Source of the DNA: Oikopleura dioica
Taxonomy: Eukaryota; Chordata; Appendicularia; Copelata; Oikopleuridae
Direction of reading: 5' to 3'
NCBI GenBank assembly: GCA_907165135.1
Contig: OU015568.1
Span: 6,084,501-6,148,500, forward strand
DNA: 64,000 nucleotides
This document shows positions 55,601 through 64,000 of the stretch, piece by piece. Position 1 is the stretch's first letter; each line of letters opens with the position of its first letter. Under the pieces are notes generated by a model. The model ran no database searches, had not been told where the DNA came from, and saw only the letters and a program-made list of their open reading frames with translations. The position numbers were made by a program, and so were the translations under genes.

Positions 55601-58600
55601 ATAAAGGAACGCGGATGAAAGATTTTTATTGTGACCCTCAATCAGTGGTCATCGCACGAGTACAAATAAGATAGTTTTAGATTCAAGAGCTTTGTTTCGC
55701 CACCATCATGCTAACCACGTCGATAAAAATCAGCGTCCCAACTATCGAAAAGAATGGATATCAGTCATTAAAATTGCTAGTTAATTTTTGTAAAAGGTCC
55801 CTTTCAGCGGGTACAGATTGTGATTCTCATTCAGTGGTTATCGGGCGAATGCTCAGAACCAGTTGGTTCTGTATTCATGGATTCTAGGTCGACACCATAG
55901 TACTCACCACATTGAAAAAGAAAAACAGTGCTCTAGCTGCAAAAAAGAATGGATATCAGTCAATCTTATTCCAAGTCCCGGTGATTGTGACTCTTTGTAA
56001 GCGGGTATCAACATCGAAAGCATTCGACCGAAAACTTTCGATTGCATAAAAGCCATTTTATGTCGCATCATGACAGTAACCATTCTTCTGAAAGGGATCG
56101 AAATATTTATTTGAAATTTCGAAGCGTTGAAGGTTTATTTTGATTGTGGCCCTTTCAAAGCACGAATAATTACGACAATGCTTCGATGCTCCGCCATCAC
56201 TTTTCTCGTCACGTGCACTCAAGTTTCCTAAAGTTTCCTTCGAAGAATTATAGCGTTAACGAGCTAAAGAGCTTCGTCTTAGCTTGGGATTAGATTATAG
56301 CAATTGCGGGTGATTGGGACCCTTTTCGAGCGGTTACAATTCGAAAGCGTCGAAGCCTGTTTTCTTCTTCCATAAAAATTACTTTATGAAACATCACAAA
56401 AACAACCATTTTATGGAATGGGACTATTTTTGGTCTGTTTATTACATTTGCGTTGATTGTGACTCTCCGAAGCGGGATGAAGTTGACTGCGAAGCCTAAT
56501 GGCCGAGGCAACTTCGTGTATCTCCATCATGGCCAAATGATTTACCATCACCTTTCGCATCACGGGGTTCCAGAGAATCTCGAGAAGCCGCTTTACAAAT
56601 GTAACATGAATGACTTCAAGTCAATTTTAGAAGGGATTGAATTTAATTGAACTAATGAGATTGTAATTACGGATGACTTGACATTAAGTGAAATTGTGAC
56701 TCTTAAAAAGTGGCATAAGGGCGAACGGGATGCTAAATAACTTCAATATGCCCCGACACCACTCAAATAACCACACTAATGCTTCTGAAAGAAAAGGCGG
56801 GATTTAAATCAGCCACTCTGCCTTACTTACGATTTACTTACGATTGTGGCCCTGTTTTAAGAGCGTACGATTCTAGGAGCACAAATCGAATGGTCGAGGG
56901 CATTATCTTTAGATTCCACAAAGGCCATATGATGAGGCATCATAACTGTAACCATCTTTCTGATCCCTCAGGTGGGGATCGAATTCATAATGGGAGTTGA
57001 TTGTGACCAAGCTAAAGTGGACTTTCGGAAAAGGGAGCTCCTTTCAGTAATGATATGCTTAGGCACCATTTCTGCAAGCACGAGTTCCTTCCTTTTGCCA
57101 AAAAGTTCAAAGTCGAAGAATTGAAAAGGCGTTTACCAGGTTCGGACTTTCAAAAATTTGAGCAATAAGGATTAGATACTTTTTGGGATGTATATCACAC
57201 GCAGAGTTTAGTTCGGTAAATTGTGACCCTTTGAGCGCTGGGAGGCCAGGAAGAAAGCCAGATGTGGCGATTCAGAGGCGGCATCACCAGCGAAATCATT
57301 TGCAGCATGCCTGCATACTTTGCAAATGATCGGATTCCTGAAAATAGTCATCGGTTTAAGTAGATCATTTTCCAAGAGGAGCATCGATCAAAAAATAACT
57401 CGAAGACAATATCACAGAGGCCATTTTATAAAAATACTTGGGTATATTGTGACCCTTTTAGCGCGGTAAGGCAAGCGAGAAAGCCAGATGTGTCGCTTCT
57501 GAAGCGGCATCACCAGGCACATCATTTGCAGAATAACTGCGTTCAATGGAAATGATCGGATTCTTGACATAATTTTTCGTTATTTTTTGCGGATGATTGG
57601 GATCATTTTCCAAGAGGAGCGACGATCAACATTAATAACTCGAGAATGATAAGACATCATCACAGAAATCACTTCATCAAGACTTACTTAGAATGGGATA
57701 GCCAAAGGCCCCACTTTCGGGACTGATTGTGACCATTTTTAGGGGAGCTACTATTCGAAATTTAACGTACACTAGGATGACAAGGCATCATCATCGAAAC
57801 CACTGTCCACATGGTACTCCTAACTGTTGTCCCGTCAATACGTTAGTTTGGGTTCTTGATCGTCTTCGATTTCTTGTCTCTGATTTCCCTCCTTCGTTTG
57901 GTTCAGTTCGATTGATTATTTTTGCTCTTACCAAAAATTTATCTTTTTTTAAAGTCTCAAATACCGAAATCGAATACCAACCAATATTTTAAAGGGTTCA
58001 ATTAGATAAAATATTAAAAAGTCCACTGTCAAATCCCATACCAAAGCCAGTCAAGCCAAGAATGCTCAGCAGCAACAACAGCAATTGGCCTCACTACAGG
58101 CCGCCCAAGCGGCTCAAAATCTTCCAATGCCTGGCGTCACTGGAATGCCTGGCACTTCTGGACTGAACATTCTCCCTCAGCAAGTGCTGCCAAAACCACC
58201 AAAGCAGCCGAAACAGAAGAAGTCGCCAGCTGGCGGAGTAAAGGCAGCACAGATGCAAGAGTTTGTCGCGATCTGCTCGGATATCATGACGAAAGTGTCC
58301 AAACACGAGCTTCCCGGCGACTTTTGGACTTCCGAGGAAATGTTCGAGTTCGTCTACGGCCTTGTCGAGCGACAACAGCGCGGAGAACCAGTCACTCAAA
58401 TCACCATCGAAGAAGCGCTCGAGTAAGTCTTTTCCTCATCGAACTCTTTTATCAATTTTATTAGTAAACTGAAGACACGCCACGAGTTCAAAGAGCAGAA
58501 CATTCTCGCCATCGAAGACGGAATGGCGCCTCCGACCAAGAAAATGAAAGTGGCAAACGACGAAGACGTCCGCACCATCGTCCAAATCTGGGAAAGCCAG

Positions 58601-59999
58601 CCAATGCGGATTTCGCTCGAAGACCATATCTTCCCAAGTAAGACTCTTCAATTTTTGAGCAACACTTTCTATCCTTCAATTTAGTTGACGACTACAGCCA
58701 GTTCTCTATCTCCCGAGTTCGATTGGACGGCGAATGTCTTGGCTTGATGCGATGCAATCATCCTCTCTGCGCCGAAAAGCCACTAGCCGACCGACTTCAC
58801 AAGTAAGCTTGGATGATCTTGTCATCTGTTCATAATGAAATTTAGGATTTGGTTCTCCTCGCGCACCGGGCAGCCACACAAGTACTCGGTCCGTCGCCAC
58901 CACGAGCAGTGCCACTTCGGAAAGATGCTCTCTCGATCTCAAATCATCGACGCTGCTGCCCTTGTGATTTCCGACTCGCAGCTTCCACTCGATAGCTGGT
59001 CCAAGCCATCATTCAAGCACTTCATCTCCAGCTGCGGCCAGTCGACCACTTTCAACAAGAACACGATCTCCGTCGAGGAAATCGTCGCTGCGATGCGAAA
59101 AGCGAATCGACCTCTTTCCGAATCTCATCGAATTGAGCTGATCAACGCTGGAAAAGCGATTCTCATCTACGAAACGGATCCAAACCGGGCTGAAGTGAAA
59201 CCAGAGCCAATCGAGAAGCCGGAAGAAAATGACGGCATTCAAATTGAAGAAATTGAAGGCGGAATCGATGATTCCATGGGAGAAGGTAAATTCTAGCTCC
59301 ATTTATGCTCGCTAACGTTGCTTTTTAGACATGCCCTTGTCCGATTTGCTTAACCAGCCACCGAAACCGCCTGCTCAGCTTTCGCTAGCCGCAGTAACTT
59401 CTGCATCTGGCGATGGCGGAGGAACTGCCACACCATCTGCGGCGTCAGGCGGGATGCCAACTGGTGCCACGGGCACCTCCAACGCTGCAAAGGCTCCACT
59501 TCCTCCCGGGAGCGCCGCGGCGGATGTTGTAGCTGCTGCGAAAGCTGGTAACGCTTCTGCTTCTGGTGGTGCAACTGGGGATCCTCCCGGCGCCGAAAGT
59601 GACGACGACGACCTCGAAGACGAGGATGAAGAGATGGAGGACGAGTCCGACATCCCGATAGACCAGGAGATCGTCAAATATCCTGGGAAGTGCACGGACC
59701 TCTATGCGGTGTACGAACGCTGGGCGCCGATTCTGTCCACAGAAGCGAAAGAAAAGCTCGTGGCGGACTTTTCTCTGAACGATCCTCTGTACCAGAAGCC
59801 AGAGGACATCGAAGACCCGGAACTGCGACTGACGATTCGAGACGAATGGGTGACTGTCTTCCCTGCCTGGCTGGCCAACTTCAAGCCCATGAATGCGAAG
59901 GACGACGGCTTCCAGCGGATACCACTTTCGGACATTCTGGCGATGCGGCGAATGTACAGAACTGAACTTCAAGCCCGCCGCGCTGTCCCTGCGAAATAG
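46655..59999 (+). CDS. Zinc-finger-like nuclear protein with an 11-kb first intron
   Basis: Exons 46655-46943, 58006-58422, 58465-58637, 58685-58802, 58846-59285 and 59329-59999, all GT-AG and in frame. The first exon is acidic and Ser/Met/Gln-rich (MDLNYRESDEEVVKIEPNSS) and ends RLDHFVYK. The next has a Gln/Ala-rich run, Pro/Lys-rich segments and FVAICSDIMTKVSKHELPGD. Exon 4 carries C-N-H-P-L-C and exon 5 HKYSVRRHHEQCHFGK, together a C-x4-C ... H-x3-H finger of BED-like spacing. Then SDSQLPLDSWSKPSFKHFIS, slightly reminiscent of hAT transposase-derived proteins, and an acidic, Ala/Gly-rich C-terminus ending QARRAVPAK. I do not recognise the family. The first intron contains a copy of exon 4 and a long array of finger cassettes (separate entries). 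Confidence 0.75.
47253..47353. repeat. Inverted repeat (hairpin) in the large intron
   Basis: AGGCTCGGCAACCTGTGTAA ... ACTGAGTCAGG on the left pairs with CCTGACTCAGGTTTTCTGCA ... CAGGTCGCCAAGCCC on the right; arms about 35 bp, imperfect, around 30 bp. Confidence 0.6.
47458..47575 (+). other. 118-nt copy of zinc-finger exon 4, candidate alternative exon
   Basis: Begins after an AATTCAG acceptor and encodes DDNPVFDAARVFLDGECQ, then LVYCCDPKCAEKP. It aligns along its full length with exon 4 (58685-58802), which reads VRLDGECLGLMRCNHPLCAE. Both are exactly 118 nt, both keep C-x4-C, and both start after one leftover base and end with two (phase 1 in, phase 2 out). The downstream site is AG|GCAAGG, a GC-type donor. 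The first exon of the gene ends in the matching phase, so exon 1 could be spliced here instead of to 58006. Confidence 0.7.
47943..57810 (+). repeat. Array of about 58 diverged finger-coding cassettes
   Basis: By hand I count about 58 units, 85-250 bp apart, all in plus orientation. Each has a TGTGAC/TGTGATC/TGTGGCC box, then within 6-15 bases an AG usually followed by NGG, then an open segment of 30-60 codons with the pattern [S/R]-G ... (I/L/F)-H-K-x3-M-x2-H-H-x2-N-H, then a GGGAT(T) box. Examples: SGYRGMENGVFKFLLHKKTM (51040), YKAIHKCSMMQHHRNNH (52195), FIHKGSLNRHHKTHH (54430), MKKHNMMGHHNRNHG (51915). The His-His-x3-His core resembles exon 5 of the host gene (HKYSVRRHHEQCH). The frame of the finger is open in nearly every unit I checked, whereas the TGTGAC box is in frame in some units, out of frame in others, or separated by a stop. 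The array may be alternative exons, or a decayed tandem expansion. Confidence 0.8.
50033..50251. repeat. Near-perfect hairpin element inserted in the array
   Basis: Arms of about 85 bp: ACTCCCGTGTAACAATTTTA ... GGTAGGGTGGGTTGCGTCAT ... CCGGTACAATACCTACCACA on the left are repeated in reverse complement on the right, ending TGTTACAAGGGAGT. The loop is about 45 bp. The two arms differ at only a few positions, so it is the youngest hairpin in the window. It lies between two array units and looks like a MITE or snap-back element; no clear target duplication. Confidence 0.85.
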
Positions 60000-60208
60000 A
60001 AGCAGCTTTTTCAATTTAAATTATTCTACATGTAAACACATCCATTCGGATTTCACACTGCCTTTATCCTGCTTGCAGTTATCTTCTGCCGCCGCTGTAT
60101 CACAAATTAAAAAACTCGAAACTCAGAAAAAATACAAAATTGAAAAAGAAATCAACCGATGACTCGTTCTCTTTTAATCGCCACTTGAAGCAGTTCATTG
60201 AAATCAAT

Positions 60209-61340
60209 TTATTCGGTAAGAAGGTAAATGTAAATCTCAGCATTGTCTCGTTTAACTCGGAATTCACTCTGCATCGGTTCGAATATTTCATCAGGCCAGT
60301 CTGGATTTTCTGATGATTCTATGAGCTCGTCGATTTGCGCGATCTGAGTAAAAATAGTGAACAAAGCGTACTTCAAATAATCACCGTTTTGAGCGAGGTC
60401 TTGTCAAGAAACGCCATCAGAAACCATTTTCCACTGTCCTTGCAATAAATCGGGCTTCCGAATTCTTCAAAGGTTGGAATAAAGCCAACGCCTTCTCTCG
60501 GTGGGTTCCGCGGATTCACTCGCAAAATCGGTCGTCGTTCCGCCTCGTCTCGATCTTGGAAACGGACGTTGATCTTCGCGAAGAAACTGTTTTTCGGATG
60601 ATCTTAATTTTTCGCAATTGATTGAATGGTCAGTCGACTCACTGAGAAAGTAGTGCTCGTATCTATACGATCCAAACAGCACACAGTCTTCGTTTGCTTC
60701 CTGCATTACCTTCTTGTTGTACATTGTCAAGTCCGCGATGGGAGTTATTCTAAAACAGTGTTCCTCTACGATTTCAATTGAACTTACGATGCAGGACGTT
60801 CGAATTCTTCGACGGTTTCGAGAAACATGTGTGTTTCCATTTTCTTGGTCGACTTCACTTTTACGAATTTTCCATGAATTGGCCCAGTTCCTCCGTAAAA
60901 AATGTAGATTTCCCCGTCGGCGACCATCTACAGAGTATAGTTTTATTTTCGCAACAATCCTTCACCTGCTTGAATTTGTCTTCGATATCTTTTGGACTTG
61001 AATTGTGGTTGAGGTTGTCGTCTTTTGGAAAGAAACCGGGCATATAGTGGAACATGTGGTAATCGCATTCAAGCACTAGAAAAAACAGCCTAAATGGACT
61101 TAAATGTTGACAGTATCTTACAAGTGGCGAAATCAGTCTTATCAATGAGAGCTCCCGCGCAACCAAATCTGATGCCCTCGTCGATCCTCGCAATTCTAGC
61201 GTAGTTGTTCAGCATTTTCTTCTCTTCGTCTCCACGCCACGGGAAAGAGTTCTTTTCCATTTCATCGCGATCGGTTAATCTTTCGTTCGTGTACTCTCTC
61301 TTTTGTACCTCGGCCACCAAGAAGTCAGAGCAAAGCAGCT
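60209..61340 (-). CDS. Trypsin-fold-like secreted protein, probably inactive
   Basis: Exons on the minus strand read LQLLCSDFLVAEVQKREYTN (possible end of a signal peptide), ARIDEGIRFGCAGALIDKTD (recalling the F-x-C-x-G-x-L-I of S1 proteases), LECDYHMFHYMPGFFPKDDN, DGEIYIFYGGTGPIHGKFVK, PIADLTMYNKKVMQEANEDC, EEFGSPIYCKDSGKWFLMAF (at the place of GDSGGPLVC) and a C-terminus NAEIYIYLLTE with TAA at 60211-60209. Neither the catalytic His (TAAHC) nor the GDSGG Ser is visible, so if it is an S1 relative it is a pseudo-protease. The start codon is not resolved: an ATG at 61370 begins a hydrophobic peptide in another frame. Convergent with the finger gene. Confidence 0.45.
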
Positions 61341-61586
61341 GGAGAAAAGAAATAAAATTAAGTTTTTCATGAAAATGGCAAATTATGACTAGTTTAGAAA
61401 GAAAATGAAGATGTTTAGCTTTTTCGTACAAAAAGCGCAAAAGATATCAGATGCTCTAGAAATCATCGCGTTTGAAAACGGAGATTTGAGAAAATCAGCC
61501 GATGACTCGTATATTTTTCAAACTCGCCACTTGAAGCAGGTCAATGACAAAAGCAATATCCGCAACATTCAAAAAGCCGAACTATC

Positions 61587-64000
61587 ATGTTGAAAATTCT
61601 TGTTGCACTTTTATTATTAAAAGAATCAGAGCAGCGAAAATGCAAAAGCATTTCAAGAAGATATTTTTACAGAAAAAAAGCTTTGAAATCAACGAGGAGT
61701 CAGAATCAGCAGATAGATTTAACGGAAAACGACCAGTTCTTGTTCTTGACAGAGTCCAGATGGGGACGAGAAGTTCTTTTCGACAGTCAGGATAAATGCG
61801 CGACAAGTTCTTATGGAATCGGAACGCGTTTATTTTTGAGAAAGCGGTGCAATGCTCATTTTTGCTCGATTTACCACGGACTCAAAGGCGACAACTTTCT
61901 TTCTCCGACGATTTTTCTCACTTCACAGAATCGAGTCCACATTCAAATTACTGCCAAATCGGCAGTTAATTACGCAGTCGAGGTTTTTTAATTTTCTCAA
62001 ATGCACTTTTCAGACCTTTTTAGAGCCAAAGAAGCGTTCCTCTCAGAACTTGGTGCGTTTTATCAGTCAACTTTTACAAAAAATCAATAGAAGTCAATAT
62101 CGCGGGTTCAATCGAAAGATTCGAGCTCAAGGATGAAGTGAAATTTGACGACTCGAAAGGACGGTTCTTCTTTGGAGGAAGCTCAGCGAATATTGGAGCG
62201 TCGGTCATTTTTTCGAAGGCAGTAATTCGCAGAGATAGGTCTGTAAACAAAGAAGAACTCAGCGAAAACCCCGGAGAACTTATCTTCAGCAATGGAGTAA
62301 TGAGAGCTGAGGAGAAACGAAGAGTGTTGAATCGCTTGGTCGCGCATTCAAAGTCGAAATATCCTTCCAAAGACACGTGTCCCACAATATTCAAAAAAGC
62401 GAACAAAGGAGTTTCTCCGAAAGAGTTTCAAAGTCCAGTCGTTCGAAGAGTCGTTATGAAATGCTGGAACTTTGGAAAAATCATGGACAGAATTAACTGC
62501 CTCAATCGCGAATTGGAGAACAATTTTATGAAGCGACTTGAACAGACGCGCTTTGAATCGTTAAATCAAAATCGGAGAAGAATGAAGAGTCTTTTCCAGT
62601 CGTTCGATGGTCTTCAATGCGATGGAACGCTTCTCACCATCTTTCTCAAAAGCATCGATTCTAAGAATTACCTCTTTCCTTATCTCATGCTCGCTGCGGA
62701 TAAAAACTGCGCCCTGGCACTTCTAGTTCTCGCGAAAATCCACGAAAGTTCCGGCGATCTACTTACGGCGGCGATGTACTACAGCTACGCAGCGCAGAAA
62801 GCTTTCGAAAGAAGACGAGACCATCCCGAGCAAATGGTCTTCGTCGACGAAATTCGACTAAACGATGAAAAGGCGCTGGATCTTTTCGAAGGCGAGTCCG
62901 GCGGCGTCTACAACTGGTTGCTGGATCAAGCCACGAAAGGCGTCCAGAGCGCGCAAAATCACCTGGCGAGCGTCATCTACCACGGAAAAACTGGCGTCAA
63001 AAAGAATCTTTCCAAGGCTTTCAAGTTCTTCCAACAGGCGGCAAAATCGGAAACGACGGATCCAGACGCGACTTACAACCTTGGATTAATGAAGATGAAA
63101 GGTCAAGGTTCTGGAAGAGACATCGAAGGAGCGGTCGAGGACTTTCAAAAAGTGGTGGAGAGCAGTGCTCATGCTCCATCTCTGAATGCTCTGGGACACT
63201 ACCATTTGCAGGAAGAAAAGAACGCGGAAAAAGCAAAAGAGTATTTCGAAAAAGCGGCGGAACTGGGCGACCCTGACGCGATGCACAACCTTGCGATCAT
63301 AAACAAGCAGAATCTCATTCCCAATCAGCCGAGAGACGATGTCTACTGCTTCGGCCAATTTTATCGCGCCGCTCAACGAGGCCACATTGAATCCGCTTAT
63401 CAGCTGGTGCTCTTTTATTCCGACGGAATTCCAGGAAGTTTACCGGTTGTTCATAAAGACGCGGTTGTTTGGGCCAAGTTTGTTTTATCTGGAACCTCGG
63501 TGGAATTGCGCCAGACACTTCAGAATGGTTTGAAATTCGCGAAAAAGCAGCCAGGAGCGAGATAAAGATAGAATTGACATATTAATTAACCTTTATGAAT
63601 ACGGCTTAAGATCTTGCTCAAGCACTTTCTTTCTGCTTTTACGGTTTGAGCGCGATCGCTTCTTCTGATTTGGGAGCTTTCAATGCTGCCTTCTTGATTA
63701 GCGAAAAATTCAACAAAGAAGCAGATTTGGACTTGAGATTTTTAAAACTAGCGGTCGAAAACACAACGTATTTGCCCTACCGTCAAGCTCAAACACTTCT
63801 CGGAGAACGACTGGGTCCGGAAGAAGGAGAACGGCATCTCGTAGCGGCGGCAAAAGGAATGTGCCCTCGAGCAATGTTCAGTCTCGCTTCGGGCACGCGG
63901 GAATTATCGTAAGTTTTTTGAGACGCATTTATCTTGAAGCAATTTGAAATTGAAAGGAATTCGAGTCTGAGCGAGCTTGGACTGCTCAAGTTCAAAGACG
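61587..64000 (+). CDS. SEL1L3-like protein, cut by the window end
   Basis: ATG 61587 opens MLKILVALLLLKESEQ, a short signal peptide. Next comes a beta-rich lectin/LamG-like region (SRWGREVLFDSQDKC ... NRVHIQITAK, then after short exons SIERFELKDEVKFDDSKGRF and FFGGSSANIGASVIFSKAVI). From about 62,640 there are Sel1 repeats: YLMLAADKNCALALLVLAKI, NWLLDQATKGVQSAQNHLAS, FKFFQQAAKSETTDPDATYN, EYFEKAAELGDPDAMHNLAI, YRAAQRGHIESAYQLVLFYS, and from 63,646 LGAFNAAFLISEKFNKEADL and GPEEGERHLVAAAKGMCPRA. This order (ConA-like domain then Sel1 repeats) is that of SEL1L3. Splices near 62,040 and 63,560 could not be placed with canonical sites. The gene continues past the window. Confidence 0.75.

Noticed and set aside
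47943-57810. CRISPR-like interpretation of the regularly spaced array
   Set aside because: Units are diverged, spacing varies from 85 to 250 bp, the repeated part is protein-coding in character, and the host is a eukaryote.
61405-61593. Small plus-strand ORF before the SEL1L3-like gene
   Set aside because: Lies over the 5' end of the opposing gene, has no domain, and part of its sequence (CCGATGACTCG ... CGCCACTTGAAGCAG) repeats non-coding bases near 60,150.

Overview
The window looks like nuclear DNA of an appendicularian tunicate (Oikopleura or a close relative). Genes are packed 100-200 bp apart, most introns are 40-60 nt, several introns only make sense with non-GT 5' ends (GA-AG, GG-AG, GC-AG), and many start codons sit a few bases after a free TTTCAG-type 3' splice site, as expected for spliced-leader trans-splicing and operons. 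A glycosyl hydrolase family 9 cellulase and Ty3/gypsy elements resembling the Tor group also fit a tunicate. Species assignment is inference.

Layout. 1-2,600: minus-strand gene debris (a partial secreted protein, a broken clathrin heavy-chain C-terminus, a GCP3-like fragment) and a decayed copy of the XRCC1/IFT20 gene junction. 3,386-22,696: a run of minus-strand genes: MPP-alpha paralogue 2 (interrupted), STRIP, MPP-alpha paralogue 1, MIC60/mitofilin, IFT20, XRCC1, PTC7-type phosphatase. Gaps are about 95-200 bp, so this is probably one or more operons, with a clear mitochondrial bias. Two nearly identical, apparently intact LTR retrotransposons of 6.49 kb lie at 15,647-22,135 (inside MPP-alpha 2) and 23,485-29,970 (38 bp before the next gene). 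30,008-35,128: plus-strand microtubule-associated-like gene and WDR70. 35,296-38,658: minus-strand lipoxygenase with a duplicated iron-binding exon and frame problems. 39,558-42,277: plus-strand GH9 cellulase. 42,392-44,649: minus-strand CD36/SCARB-type receptor split by a 263-bp MITE.

46,655-59,999 holds the most unusual structure: a plus-strand gene whose first exon is separated from the rest by about 11 kb, very large for such a genome. This interval carries a 118-nt copy of the gene's own zinc-finger exon, followed by roughly 58 diverged copies of a finger-like cassette (His-Lys-x3-Met-x2-His-His-x2-Asn-His). Each cassette has a TGTGAC-type box and a conserved AG in a constant codon phase. 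It may be a large reservoir of alternative finger exons, or its decaying remains. 60,209-61,340: minus-strand inactive trypsin-like protein. 61,587 to the end: plus-strand SEL1L3-like gene, cut by the window.

All functional names rest on sequence patterns recognised by eye; exon boundaries were placed by hand and are approximate unless stated.
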